The notes: generated by a model from the sequence alone, not told the origin. DNA of 33,354 bases from Cyanobium sp. Prado107 (GCA_025454305.1 JALOOQ010000015.1:1-33354); one strand, 5' to 3'; shown: positions 9,129 through 18,860, counted from the stretch's first letter. Numbers and translations are program-made.

Positions 9129-9809
9129 TCACCAGAGGCCGCGGATGATCTGGGGCTGGGGCATGGGGGTCGGAGCAGGCGTGACGGTGCGACGCACCTC
9201 GGCGACCGGCTGCCTCACCTGATTGGCCTGGACGCAGGCCGGCAGGAACACATACCAGGAGAGCAGGGAGGTGCACTGGGCCTCGCCCTTGCACTGACCC
9301 TCGGCGCAGACGTTCTGAGCACCGGTGTAGGTGCCGCAGAAATCAGCCAGGCGCATGTCCACCGGCAGGTTGGCCATGATGCCGGCCGAGGAGATCTCAC
9401 CGTCGCGGGCATCGGCGATGATCGCCGAGCGCAGGGCCTGCACCGAGTACTCCGTCTTGGAGTGGTAGGGGAAGTAGCTGGTGGTCTGGTTCTTGAGGAA
9501 GCGGACACCCTCGTCGGAGTAGAGGAAACGATGCAGCCCGACCATGTCCACGTCATAGGTCTTGGTGAGACCCTCGCGCACTTCCTCGTCACTCCAGCCG
9601 GAGAGGTTGAGACCACCCCTGAGACCGCGGTCGGTGACTTCACCGGTCTCCAGGAAGGTTTCCATCGCGTCAGTGTTGGTGGACCAGACCGCGCCGCCGG
9701 TGTTCCAGCGGATCGGCTTGTCGTTATCGACAGCAGCGCTGGCCGGCAGGACAGCCGCTGAGGTGATCGCGGTGCCCACCACGAGACCAGCGAGCAGATG
9801 TTTGATCAC
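9129..9809 (-). CDS. Exported protein consisting of a DUF1400-like domain and a Cys-containing C-terminus
   Basis: Probable GTG start VIKHLLAGLVVGTAITSAAVLPASAAVDNDKP (signal peptide). MVGLHRFLYSDEGVRFLKNQTTSYFPY...VQALRSAIIADARDGEISSAGIMANLPVDMRLADF resembles the cyanobacterial DUF1400 domain found ahead of alpha/beta hydrolases. Confidence 0.75.
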   Translation of the reverse strand: MIKHLLAGLVVGTAITSAAVLPASAAVDNDKPIRWNTGGAVWSTNTDAMETFLETGEVTDRGLRGGLNLSGWSDEEVREGLTKTYDVDMVGLHRFLYSDEGVRFLKNQTTSYFPYHSKTEYSVQALRSAIIADARDGEISSAGIMANLPVDMRLADFCGTYTGAQNVCAEGQCKGEAQCTSLLSWYVFLPACVQANQVRQPVAEVRRTVTPAPTPMPQPQIIRGLW

Positions 9810-9944
9810 AGCAAAGATCGGTGAGTTCTCCCAAAAAATAGGCAGCGATGCCACCGCCGGCCATAAAGAGCAAGTTTGGTCAAGGAACTGAAACAATTCG
9901 CTGGTCAATCGCGCAATCGATGACGCATTGCGCCGCAATCCGTC

Positions 9945-10661
9945 TCAGATTGCGACCAGGCTGCTCTGCTGCGCGCCGGGCCCCACCACGGCCCAGCGCC
10001 AGCCGCCAGCGGTGCCGCTCCGGGCCTCGGGCCGCACGCCGTCCTCGCCATGCAGCAGCTGGCCAGAGGCATGGTCCAGGCGCCAGCTGGCCAGCTCGGC
10101 CGCCAGCGACCGCTGGCGCCACTTGATCGCCGCCTCCTTGAGCACCCAGCTGGTCAGCACCGCCGCGCGGAGGGGTTCAGGGCTGAGCTGGCAGAGCTGC
10201 GCCACTTCCTCCGGCGGGAACCAGCGCCGCATCAGGGCCGCCGCCTCCAGGGGACGATCGACCGGCTCCAGATCCACACCGATCGGCTCGGCGGAGAAGC
10301 CCAGCAGCAGTCCAGTGCCGCTGTGGCTCAGGCTCACCCAGCCTGCCCCCCCGAGCAGCCGCGGCGGGCAGCCGGGAGGACTGTGCAGCGGCACCGAGGC
10401 GGCCGCGCAGCCGAGCACCTCGGCCAGCCAGCGCCGCAGAGCAGCCCGGCTCTGCCAGTAGCGACGGCGCCGGAAGGGCGTGAGCGCACTCCCCCCGGAC
10501 CGCTCGGCAGCAGAGAGGGCGTCGGCGCAGGCGCCCTGCACGGGCCCCAGCCAGAGCCTGGGGGGAGCAGAAGGATGGGGCCGAGCCAGGCGTGCCTCCC
10601 CTAGGCTCCGGCCATTCTTGCCCCGGATACCCGATGGCCCTGGAGATCGGCGCCAGCGCAC
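9945..10661 (-). CDS. 4'-phosphopantetheinyl transferase, Sfp/Gsp type; start uncertain and may be further downstream
   Basis: WVSLSHSGTGLLLGFSAEPIGVDLEPVDRP and SWVLKEAAIKW match PPTase motifs; the longest ORF overlaps the bcp start, so the real start is probably later. Confidence 0.87.
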   Translation of the reverse strand: MRWRRSPGPSGIRGKNGRSLGEARLARPHPSAPPRLWLGPVQGACADALSAAERSGGSALTPFRRRRYWQSRAALRRWLAEVLGCAAASVPLHSPPGCPPRLLGGAGWVSLSHSGTGLLLGFSAEPIGVDLEPVDRPLEAAALMRRWFPPEEVAQLCQLSPEPLRAAVLTSWVLKEAAIKWRQRSLAAELASWRLDHASGQLLHGEDGVRPEARSGTAGGWRWAVVGPGAQQSSLVAI

Positions 10662-11101
10662 CCGACTTCACCCTCCCCGATCAGGACGGCAACGCCGTGA
10701 GCCTCTCCGCTCTGCGGGGCCAGAGGGTGGTGATCTATTTCTACCCGAAGGATGACACCCCTGGCTGCACCAAGGAGGCCTGCAACTTCCGCGATCAGTG
10801 GAGCAGCTTCGAGCAGCACGGCATCAAGGTGCTGGGCATCAGCAAGGACGGCGCCGCCAGCCACGCCAAGTTCATCGCCAAGTACAGCCTCCCCTTCACC
10901 CTGCTCACCGACGCCGAACCCTGCCCCGTGGCCAGCGCCTACGACAGCTACGGCCTCAAGAAGTTCATGGGCCGTGAGTACATGGGCATGATGCGCCACA
11001 CCTTCGTCGTCGATCCCGAGGGCAAGATCGAGCGCATCTACACGAAGGTGAAGGCCGAAACCATGGCCGACACGATCCTCAGCGATCTGGGCCTGAGCTG
11101 A
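10634..11101 (+). CDS. bcp: Thioredoxin-dependent peroxiredoxin, Bcp/PrxQ type
   Basis: MALEIGASAPDFTLPDQDGNAVSLSALRGQRVVIYFYPKDDTPGCTKEACNFRD, canonical PxxDTPGCTxE motif. Confidence 0.95.
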   Translation: MALEIGASAPDFTLPDQDGNAVSLSALRGQRVVIYFYPKDDTPGCTKEACNFRDQWSSFEQHGIKVLGISKDGAASHAKFIAKYSLPFTLLTDAEPCPVASAYDSYGLKKFMGREYMGMMRHTFVVDPEGKIERIYTKVKAETMADTILSDLGLS

Positions 11102-11837
11102 GCTCTGCCTCCAGGCCCTGACAGGCCAGGCAGGCGAGGGCCCGGAGGGCCAGGTCCGGCCGATGCACGCTTCCCGGCCGCTCGGTTCCCAGCCGTTCAG
11201 CGATCCAGGCGCCGTCCCCGCCGGTGATCCACAGCCTGCAGCCGTCGTGACGCTGGCGGGCCTGGCGCCACGCATGGCGCACGGATGCCACCAGCCCCTC
11301 GCTCACGCCGGCCACCATGGCGTCGGCGGTGGCCGAGGGCCAGGGGTCGAGCCCCGTCAGCCCCGGCCCCGACGCCACATCCACCGACAGGGCCGGGAGC
11401 CGGGCCGTGCCGCTGGCCAGAGCCCTCAACTGGAGAGCGAAGCCCGCCTGAATGCGGCCACCGTCAAACCGGCCCCTGGCGTCCACCAGGGTGAAGCTGA
11501 GGGCGGTGCCGGCATCGGCCACCAGCGCCGCAGAGCCGCTGCACCGCCAGGCCTGCCAGCCCACCAGGGCCCGGTCGATGCCCAGCCAGGCCGGCGTCCC
11601 GTGCAGGGGCACACGCTCGAGCCGGATCCGTCGACGGGGATCCAGCCCTGGACCTGGCGGCACGGCACCCACCGCCGCCCAGGCGCGCAGCGACGAGAGA
11701 TGGTCGGCGGGCTTGACTTCCGCGCCCAGGACGGGGGGTGGCTGGCTCCAGCAGACCAGGGAGTCCGGCTCGCCGCGGGCCCAGTGCCAGCGGCTGTTGC
11801 CGATCAGCAGCCAGTGCGCCGCGTCAGATGCCTTCAC
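11079..11837 (-). CDS. coaX: Type III pantothenate kinase (CoaX-like)
   Basis: LLIGNSRWHWA N-terminal motif, GIDRALVGWQAW, LVADAGTALSFTLVDARGRFDGGRIQAGF, LWITGGDG; overlaps the cysH end. Confidence 0.85.
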   Translation of the reverse strand: MKASDAAHWLLIGNSRWHWARGEPDSLVCWSQPPPVLGAEVKPADHLSSLRAWAAVGAVPPGPGLDPRRRIRLERVPLHGTPAWLGIDRALVGWQAWRCSGSAALVADAGTALSFTLVDARGRFDGGRIQAGFALQLRALASGTARLPALSVDVASGPGLTGLDPWPSATADAMVAGVSEGLVASVRHAWRQARQRHDGCRLWITGGDGAWIAERLGTERPGSVHRPDLALRALACLACQGLEAELSSGPDR

Positions 11838-12591
11838 CCATCAGGCCGGGCAGGTGGATGCCGCACTCCTGCTTGAGGCCGCCGAAACGGGTGTCGCGGC
11901 CATTCAGGGAACCGCTGTCGGGAGCGCTGGAGTGCCAGTCGCCCACCGTGGAATAGCCCTGCTCGAACAGGGGGTGCTGGGGCAGGTCGTGCTCCTGCAT
12001 GTAGTAGTACACATCCCGGGCCGTCCAGCTCAGCAGCGGGCGCAGCGACCAGCGCTGACGGATGGCATCGAGCAGCGCCATGGAGCGGCGATGATCGGTC
12101 TGGCTGCCGCGCACGCCGCTGGCCCAGCAGGTCACCCCGAGCGCGGCGAAGGCCTGTTCCAGCGGATCCACCTTGCGGAGCCGGTGGTACAGCTCCAGAT
12201 CGGCCGTCTGGCCGGTTTCCCAGAGACGTCCATGGAGGGCCTCCATGCGGGCCGGCGTCATCTCCGCCTGGGCGATGTGCAGGTCGATCCCGAGCAGATC
12301 CAGCAACTGCTCGGCATAGCGATAGGTCTCGGGGGGAAGGTAGCCGGTGTCCACCCACACCACCGGCACCGAGCGGCCGCGCTCGGATGCCAGGCGGCTG
12401 ACGAGATGGAGCAGCACCGCTGACTGGATCCCGAAGCTGGTGGTGACCGCGAAGCCTGCGGCGAAGGTGTCCTGGGCCCAGGCCAGCCGGCCATAGGCGT
12501 CAAGCCCCTGCAGCAGCTCGAGCGCATCGGTGAGCACCACGGGGTTGCCGTCGTGGTCGCGAGGCAGGATCCGGGCCTGGGCGGTGACCAT
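11824..12591 (-). CDS. cysH: Phosphoadenylyl-sulfate reductase (thioredoxin)
   Basis: VTTSFGIQSAVLLHLV, VVWVDTGYLPPETYRYAEQL, GVRGSQTDHRRSMALLD, HPLFEQGYSTVGDWHSS, and C-terminal ECGIHLPG. Confidence 0.95.
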   Translation of the reverse strand: MVTAQARILPRDHDGNPVVLTDALELLQGLDAYGRLAWAQDTFAAGFAVTTSFGIQSAVLLHLVSRLASERGRSVPVVWVDTGYLPPETYRYAEQLLDLLGIDLHIAQAEMTPARMEALHGRLWETGQTADLELYHRLRKVDPLEQAFAALGVTCWASGVRGSQTDHRRSMALLDAIRQRWSLRPLLSWTARDVYYYMQEHDLPQHPLFEQGYSTVGDWHSSAPDSGSLNGRDTRFGGLKQECGIHLPGLMGEGI

Positions 12592-12642
12592 GGCGCCATC
12601 ATGCCCCCGTGAGCGGGACGCTGGTTAGGGTTCCCACGGCAG

Positions 12643-13923
12643 ATGCGCGAACCCGAAGCGATGACCCGCACGGATCCGCAGCCCCCCGAAGAGCAACCCG
12701 GCGGCTCCCCGTCCACCGCGGCCGGCCCGGCCGCCTCTGACGACCCAGGCGTCGGCGGACCCATCGTGATCGTGGGCGGCGGCTTCGGCGGGCTCTACAC
12801 GGCCCTGGCCCTCTCCCAGCAGCGCCGGCATCCGCCGCTGCTGCTGATCGAGCCTCAGGACTGCTTCCTCTTCCTGCCCCTGCTCTACGAGCTGCTCAGC
12901 GATGAGTTGCGCCGCTGGGAGATCGCGCCCCGCTACGACGCCCTGCTGGCAGGGCTCGGTGTGGCCTGGCTGCAGGATCGGGTGGTGGAGATCGACGCTG
13001 CCCAGCGCCTCCTGCACACCGCCGGCGGCCGGCAGCTGCACTTCGGCCAGCTGGTGCTGGCCACGGGAGCGCGCATGCACAGCTTCGGCATCCCCGGCGT
13101 GGTGGAACACTGCCTGGGGTTCCGCAGCCTGGCGGACGTGGAACGTCTTCAGACCCTGGTGCGCCACCTGCGCCTGCAGCGCCGGCCCCTGCAGCGCCTG
13201 GCCGTGGTGGGGGCCGGCCCCAGCGGTGTGGAACTGAGCTGCAAGCTGGCCGATCTGCTGGACGGCGCCGCCGTGGTCGAACTGATCGAGCAGGGGCCCA
13301 TGGCACTTCCCCAGGCCCGGGCGTTCAACCGGGAGCAGGCCCTCCTTGCTCTGCAGCGCCGGGATGTGCGCCTGCGCTGCGGCTGCAGGGTGCTGGAGGT
13401 GGGCGCCGATCACCTGGATCTGCACACGGCCAGCGGAGCGGAGCGCCTGGCCGTGGAGGCGGTGGTGTGGACCGCCGGCCTGGACTTCGCGCCGCCGGCG
13501 ATCCGGCCCCAGCCTGAGCGCGATCCCCGCGGACGCCTGCTGGTGGACGCCGAGCTTCGGCTGCAGGGCCACAGCCACCTGTTCGCTCTCGGCGACATCG
13601 CCGCCGTCGACGGCGACCGCGACGGCTCAGAGACCTCGTCCCCCCTGCCCGCCACCGCCCAGGTGGCCTTTCAGCAGGCCACCTGTCTGGCGGACAACCT
13701 GCTGCGGGCCCGGCGCGGGGAGCCGCTGGTGCGCTTCCGCTTTCAGGATCTGGGCGAGATGATCAGCCTGGGGAAAGGTGAGGCCAGCCTGGTGGGTGGT
13801 GGTTTCACCCTCGCCGGCCCGGCCGCCTTTCAGCTGCGTCGCCTGGCCTACCTGTCCCGCCTGCCGGGACGGTCCCATCAGCTGCGGGTGGCGGCCGGCT
13901 GGCTGGCCGACTGGCAGCCATGA
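12643..13923 (+). CDS. FAD-dependent NAD(P)H oxidoreductase, type II NADH dehydrogenase family
   Basis: IVIVGGGFGGLYTALAL (FAD), FLPLLYELLSDELRRWEIAPRY, VVGAGPSGVELSCKLADL (NAD), FALGDIAAVDG. Confidence 0.9.
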   Translation: MREPEAMTRTDPQPPEEQPGGSPSTAAGPAASDDPGVGGPIVIVGGGFGGLYTALALSQQRRHPPLLLIEPQDCFLFLPLLYELLSDELRRWEIAPRYDALLAGLGVAWLQDRVVEIDAAQRLLHTAGGRQLHFGQLVLATGARMHSFGIPGVVEHCLGFRSLADVERLQTLVRHLRLQRRPLQRLAVVGAGPSGVELSCKLADLLDGAAVVELIEQGPMALPQARAFNREQALLALQRRDVRLRCGCRVLEVGADHLDLHTASGAERLAVEAVVWTAGLDFAPPAIRPQPERDPRGRLLVDAELRLQGHSHLFALGDIAAVDGDRDGSETSSPLPATAQVAFQQATCLADNLLRARRGEPLVRFRFQDLGEMISLGKGEASLVGGGFTLAGPAAFQLRRLAYLSRLPGRSHQLRVAAGWLADWQP

Positions 13924-14561
13924 CTGCGGGCCAGCGCCCCCTCGGCCTGCTGCTCGATGCCATGGGCACCCTGATCGGCCTGCGCGAGCCGGTGGGCCTC
14001 ACCTATGCCCGCCTGGCCGCCCGGCATGGGATCGGCGTCGCGTCCGAGGCCGTGGAGCAGGCCTTTCGCGCCTCCTACCGGCAGGCTCCTCCGCTCGCCT
14101 TTCCCGGCCTCAGCGGCGCGAATCTGGAGCGCGCCGAAGTGAACTGGTGGGGGGATCGCATCAGCGAGAGCCTGGTGGGGGCCGGCGGGTCGCCTGCGCC
14201 TGAAGCACTGGTGCGGGAGCTGTTCACCCACTTCGCCGATCCTCTCCGCTGGCAGGTGTATGGCGACGTTCCCGATCAGCTGGAGCGCTGGCACACCCGT
14301 GGCCTGGGGCTGGCGGTGGTGAGCAATTTCGACAGCCGCCTGCCAGGCCTCCTGGAGCACCTGGGCCTGGCACGGTGGCTGCAGGTCGTGGTGGTTTCCA
14401 GCGTGGCCGGGGCCGCCAAGCCGGATCCAGCCCCCTTCAGGCTCGCCCTGGACAGCCTGGGGCTGAATCCGGAGCAGGCCTGGCATGTGGGCGACAGCCC
14501 CGAGGATGTGCAGGGGGCCGCGGCGGCGGGAGTGCGCTGCCTGCTGGTGCGGCGGCCTTGA
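13920..14561 (+). CDS. HAD-superfamily hydrolase
   Basis: LGLLLDAMGTLIGLREPVG, LAVVSNFDSRL, GAAKPDPAPFRLAL, WHVGDSPEDVQGAAAAG; starts within the stop of the upstream gene. Confidence 0.88.
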   Translation: MTAGQRPLGLLLDAMGTLIGLREPVGLTYARLAARHGIGVASEAVEQAFRASYRQAPPLAFPGLSGANLERAEVNWWGDRISESLVGAGGSPAPEALVRELFTHFADPLRWQVYGDVPDQLERWHTRGLGLAVVSNFDSRLPGLLEHLGLARWLQVVVVSSVAGAAKPDPAPFRLALDSLGLNPEQAWHVGDSPEDVQGAAAAGVRCLLVRRP

Positions 14562-16228
14562 GGCAGGGGGTGCTGGGAGGACGCACGGCAGGCCTGAGGC
14601 CCTCCCAGCGGCGGCGGCTGGAGCAGCTCTGCCATCGCCGCCATCCAGCAGGGGCCGTGGCGGAGCTGCTGTGCCTGCAACGGCTGGCGGCGGAGAGCCG
14701 GGAGCTGGAACTGCCGCTCACCCTCGTGGTCGATCAGCGTGGGCTCTGCCGCCTGCTCTGGGTGGGACCACTGCAATCCTGGAGCCAGCACCTCGACACC
14801 CTGCCGGGCAGCCGGCGAGGGCAGGGCCGGGAGCTGCGGCTGATCACCTGCTGCGGCCGTTCCCGCCAGCTGGAACCCGGCCCGCAGGAGGGTGTGGCGG
14901 CTCTGGATCTGGATCCCCGGCTGTGGCTGCGCTTCGGCGACCAGCCGGCGCCGGGGGGCCACTGGCCGGCATTGCTGCTGCGCGGCGACCGGACCGCCCA
15001 CCAGCCCTGGCAGGCCGATGGGGCCGGCGACCTGGCGGCGCTCTGCAGCCGGGACCCCCGGCCGGTTGGTGACGGCGGCCCACGTCCCTCCCCGGCCGGT
15101 GTGCAACCCGGGGCGGAGCGGGTGCTGCTGCTCGCTCTCACCCCGGCCGATCGCAACGAAGCCCAGCGCTGGATCGGCGAACTCGAGGGACTGGTGCACA
15201 GCGCCGGCGGCGAGCCGGTGGGGACGGTGGAACAGCGCCGTGCCCATGCGGCGGGTGCCACGATCTGGGGAGAGGGCAAGCTCGCCGAGGCAGCCCTGGA
15301 GGCCCGGCGACTCGGGGCGACGCTGGTGGTGACCGACCGGGAGCTCACGCCGGCGCAGGGCCGCAACCTGGAGCGGCTGCTCGAACTGCCGGTGAGCGAC
15401 CGCAGCGAGCTGATTCTGGACATCTTCGCCCAACGCGCCGCCAGTGCAGCCGGCCGGCTGCAGGTGGAACTGGCGCAGCTGCGCTATCGCCTGCCCCGGC
15501 TGCTGGGCCGGGGGCGCAGCCTCTCCCGCCAGGGGGGCGGGATCGGCACGCGGGGGCCTGGCGAAACCCAGCTGGAGAAGGATCGACGGGCGATCGCCCG
15601 CCGGATCGAGCGACTCCAGCGGCAGGTGCGTGAGCTGGGTGAACACCGGGCGCGGCTCCGCCAGGGACGTGGAGGGCTGAGGCGTCTTGCCCTGGTGGGC
15701 TACACCAACGCCGGCAAGAGCTCCCTGCTCAATGCCCTCGGCCGGGGAGACCGCCGCCAGGAGGTGCTGGCCGAGAACAAGCTGTTCGCCACCCTGGACC
15801 CCACCACGCGGCGCCTCGAACTGGCTGACGCGGGGGGCGGTGCCTGCATGCCGGTGCTGCTCACCGACACGGTGGGGTTCATCCGCGATCTGCCCCCGCC
15901 CCTGGTGGAGGCCTTCCGCTCCACCCTCGAGGAAACCCTGGCGGCCGATGGGCTGCTGGTGGTGGTCGATCTGAGCGACCCGGCCTGGCCCGAGCAGCTG
16001 CGCACCGTCCACGCCATCCTCGATTCCCTGGGGTCAGCGGCTCCCCGCCGGCTGGTGGCCAACCAGATCGACCGCTGCGCTGCGGCCGAACTGGAGCGGG
16101 CCCGGCAGCTCGACCCCCAGGCGCTGTTCGTCTCGGCCACGGCCCGGCTCGGCCTCCAGCACCTGCGCAGCGAGCTGCGGCGCTGGCCCGAGTCTGCCCT
16201 CATACACCGGTCATCAGATAGGGATTAA
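14558..16228 (+). CDS. hflX: GTPase HflX; start uncertain (TTG 14558 or GTG 14570), longest ORF 14375-16228
   Basis: GGGIGTRGPGETQLEKDRRAI, GYTNAGKSSLLNAL, LFATLDPTTRRLEL, LTDTVGFIRDLPPPLVEAFRSTLEE. Confidence 0.93.
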   Translation: MRQGVLGGRTAGLRPSQRRRLEQLCHRRHPAGAVAELLCLQRLAAESRELELPLTLVVDQRGLCRLLWVGPLQSWSQHLDTLPGSRRGQGRELRLITCCGRSRQLEPGPQEGVAALDLDPRLWLRFGDQPAPGGHWPALLLRGDRTAHQPWQADGAGDLAALCSRDPRPVGDGGPRPSPAGVQPGAERVLLLALTPADRNEAQRWIGELEGLVHSAGGEPVGTVEQRRAHAAGATIWGEGKLAEAALEARRLGATLVVTDRELTPAQGRNLERLLELPVSDRSELILDIFAQRAASAAGRLQVELAQLRYRLPRLLGRGRSLSRQGGGIGTRGPGETQLEKDRRAIARRIERLQRQVRELGEHRARLRQGRGGLRRLALVGYTNAGKSSLLNALGRGDRRQEVLAENKLFATLDPTTRRLELADAGGGACMPVLLTDTVGFIRDLPPPLVEAFRSTLEETLAADGLLVVVDLSDPAWPEQLRTVHAILDSLGSAAPRRLVANQIDRCAAAELERARQLDPQALFVSATARLGLQHLRSELRRWPESALIHRSSDRD

Positions 16229-16253
16229 TCTCAGGCGAACACCGAGGAGCGCA

Positions 16254-16284
16254 GAAGCCTTTGTTCAGCAAGGGAACAGGCTTC
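16254..16284 (+). other. Bulged stem-loop between hflX and the SLC13 transporter (hflX terminator or 5'UTR element)
   Basis: GAAGCCT-tt-GTTC-agcaagg-GAAC-AGGCTTC: 11 base pairs with a 2-nt bulge and a 7-nt loop. Confidence 0.55.
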
Positions 16285-16336
16285 CTTGATTCCCGATCAC
16301 CCAGGTGAGTTATGGTTGTTCAATCCAGAAGAGGCA

Positions 16337-18133
16337 ATGCCCGACTTCATCCCCACCAGTCTTCAGCCGGATGCCCTCATCACCCTGGCGGTGCTGGCCG
16401 GTGCCGTGGTCCTCTTCCTGGGCAACTGGCTCCCTCCTGAAGTGGTCGGCCTGCTGGCCGCCGGCCTGCTGATGGCCACCGGGGTCCTGGATGCCAAGGA
16501 AGCCGTCTCCGGCTTCGGCAGCACGGCCCTGATCACCCTGATCGGCCTCTTCGCCCTCTCGGCCGGCCTGTTCCGCTCAGGCACCCTCGATCGCCTGCGT
16601 GCCCTGATCGGCTCCGATGCCGTGCGCAGCCCCAAGCGCATGATCGCTCTGATGACCGCGGTGGTCGGTCCCGTGTCGGCCTTCGTGCCCAACACGCCGA
16701 TCGTGGCGGCGCTGCTGCCGGTGATCGAAGGCTGGTGCCAGCGCCGGGGGATCTCCCCCTCGAAGGTGCTGCTGCCCCTGTCCTTCGCCACCGTGCTGGG
16801 AGGCACGATGACCCTGCTGGGCAGCTCGGTGAACCTGCTGGCCAGCGAGGTGAGCGAGCGCCTGGGCTACGGCGGCTTCAGCCTGTTCGGCTTCACCACC
16901 ATCGGCATCGGCGTCTGGCTGGCGGGCGGCGCGGCAATGGTGCTGCTGGCGGATCGCTTCCTCCCCGATCGGGGCAGCGACGCCGACGACCTCAGGAGCA
17001 CCAGCGCCTACATCACGGAGGTGCTGATCCCCCGCGGATCGGGCCTGGTGGGCCAGTCTCTGCACGCCAGCCGCCTGCAGCGCCGCTTCGACGTCGACGT
17101 GCTGGAACTGCACCGGGGGAAGGAGCGCTTCCTGCCGCCCCTGGCGGATCGCACCCTGAAGCGCGGCGATCGCCTGGTGCTGCGCTGCAACCGCGATGAA
17201 CTGCTGCGCCTGCAGCAGGAGCACACGATCGTGCTGGCGCCGACGCCTGAACCCGATCCCCCCGCCGACCAGCAGAACAACCAGCGCATGGTCGAGGTGC
17301 TGATGCCCTCGGGCTCCACCCTGGCCGGCGACTGTCTCCGGGATCTGCGCTTCCGCCAGCGCTACAACCTCACCGTGCTGGCCCTGCGCAGGGGCAACGC
17401 GGTGCTGCGCGAGCGTCTGGGCCGAATCACGCTGCACGACGGGGATGTGCTGCTGCTGCAGGGACCCAAGGACGCCATCCGCGGTCTGCAGGACAGCAAC
17501 GATCTGGTGGTGCTGGAGGAACTGGAGAAGGACCTCCCCACCGTGAGCCGCAAGGGCGTGGCCCTGCTGATCGGCGTTCTGGTGATCCTGCTGCCCACCT
17601 TGAATCTGATGCCACTGGTGGCGTCGGTGCTGCTGGGAACCGCCGCCATGGTGGCCACCGGCTGCCTGCGTCCGGGGGAACTCCAGCGGGCCATCCGCCT
17701 GGATGTGATCCTGCTGCTGGGGTCCCTGGCCAGTTTCAGCGTGGCGCTGGAGAAGACGGGCCTGGCCGCGGCTTTAGCCCAGGCCCTGATCCGGGGGTTG
17801 GATAACTGGCCGGTCTATGGGGCGCTGCTGGCGGTGTTCCTGTTCACCACCCTGCTCACCGAGGTGATGAGCAACGCCGCCACCGTGGCGCTGCTGATTC
17901 CCGTCGCCGGACAGCTGGCGGTGGGCCTGGGCCAGCCGCCCCTGGCCTTCATCTATGCCGTGCTGTTCGGGGCCAGCCAGAGCTTTCTCAGCCCGGTGGG
18001 CTATCAGACCAATCTGATGGTGTTCGGCCCCGGCCGCTACCGGTTTCTTGACGTGACCCGGTATGGCTTCCCTCTCACTGTGATCATGACCCTGCTGGTG
18101 CCTTTTCTGATCTGCAGGCACTTCAGACTCTAG
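16337..18133 (+). CDS. SLC13-family (DASS/ArsB-NhaD-like) permease with two TrkA-C (RCK_C) domains
   Basis: Paired hydrophobic halves (ALITLIGLFALSAGLF..., LTEVMSNAATVALLIPVAGQLA, GASQSFLSPVGYQTNLMVFGPGRY) and central TrkA-C-like repeats (VLIPRGSGLVGQSLHASRLQRRFDVDVLEL; VLMPSGSTLAGDCLRDLRFRQRYNLTVLAL). Confidence 0.92.
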   Translation: MPDFIPTSLQPDALITLAVLAGAVVLFLGNWLPPEVVGLLAAGLLMATGVLDAKEAVSGFGSTALITLIGLFALSAGLFRSGTLDRLRALIGSDAVRSPKRMIALMTAVVGPVSAFVPNTPIVAALLPVIEGWCQRRGISPSKVLLPLSFATVLGGTMTLLGSSVNLLASEVSERLGYGGFSLFGFTTIGIGVWLAGGAAMVLLADRFLPDRGSDADDLRSTSAYITEVLIPRGSGLVGQSLHASRLQRRFDVDVLELHRGKERFLPPLADRTLKRGDRLVLRCNRDELLRLQQEHTIVLAPTPEPDPPADQQNNQRMVEVLMPSGSTLAGDCLRDLRFRQRYNLTVLALRRGNAVLRERLGRITLHDGDVLLLQGPKDAIRGLQDSNDLVVLEELEKDLPTVSRKGVALLIGVLVILLPTLNLMPLVASVLLGTAAMVATGCLRPGELQRAIRLDVILLLGSLASFSVALEKTGLAAALAQALIRGLDNWPVYGALLAVFLFTTLLTEVMSNAATVALLIPVAGQLAVGLGQPPLAFIYAVLFGASQSFLSPVGYQTNLMVFGPGRYRFLDVTRYGFPLTVIMTLLVPFLICRHFRL

Positions 18134-18136
18134 GTT

Positions 18137-18150
18137 CCGGCCTCGGCCGG
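18137..18150. terminator. Short GC hairpin downstream of the SLC13 gene
   Basis: CCGGCC-TC-GGCCGG directly after the stop codon at 18133; no T tract. Confidence 0.35.
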
Positions 18151-18224
18151 CTAGGACGCTGTCGTGTCCCCCCCCGCGGATCGATACCGCGGTCCTACCG
18201 TTCCTTCATCTCTTCCTCCCTGTC

Positions 18225-18860
18225 ATGGCCCTTCAACTCGGCGACACCGTGCCCGACTTCACCCAGAATTCGCAGCTGGGACCGATCAACTTCTACGACT
18301 ACGCCGGCGACAGCTGGGTGGTGCTCTTCTCGCACCCCGCCGACTACACCCCGGTGTGCACCACCGAGCTGGGCGAGGTGTCACGCCTGCGCTCCGAATG
18401 GGAGAAGCGCAACGTCAAGACCATCGCCCTGAGCGTGGACTCCGCCGAGAGCCACAACGGCTGGATCTGCGACATCAACGACACCCAGAACACCACCGTC
18501 GACTACCCGATCCTCGCCGATGAGGACAAGACGGTGAGCGACCTCTACGGGATGATCCATCCCAACTCGCTCAACAACCTCACGGTGCGTTCGGTGTTCA
18601 TCATCGACCCCAACAAGAAGCTGCGCCTGCAGATCACCTATCCCGCCAGCACCGGCCGCAACTTCGATGAGATCCTGCGGGTGATCGACTCCCTCCAGCT
18701 CACCGACTACCACCAGGTGGCCACGCCCGTGAACGGGAAAGACGGCGACGACTGCGTGGTGGTGCCCTCGATCCCCACCGACGAGGCCCGCAGCAAGTTC
18801 CCGAAGGGCGTCACCGAGATCAGGCCCTATCTGCGCATGACTCCCCAGCCCAACAAGTGA
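18225..18860 (+). CDS. Peroxiredoxin, 1-Cys (Prx6) type
   Basis: VVLFSHPADYTPVCTTELGEVSRL, DINDTQNTTVDYPILADEDKTVSDLYGMIHP, VVPSIPTDEARSKFPKGV. Confidence 0.95.
   Translation: MALQLGDTVPDFTQNSQLGPINFYDYAGDSWVVLFSHPADYTPVCTTELGEVSRLRSEWEKRNVKTIALSVDSAESHNGWICDINDTQNTTVDYPILADEDKTVSDLYGMIHPNSLNNLTVRSVFIIDPNKKLRLQITYPASTGRNFDEILRVIDSLQLTDYHQVATPVNGKDGDDCVVVPSIPTDEARSKFPKGVTEIRPYLRMTPQPNK

Noticed and set aside
14276-16012. 578-aa minus-strand ORF antisense to hflX
   Set aside because: Composition-driven antisense ORF; hflX motifs are clear on the plus strand.
10634-18860. Two peroxiredoxins, NDH-2 and cysH as a dedicated redox system
   Set aside because: They lie in different transcription units among unrelated genes; proximity alone does not support a shared system.
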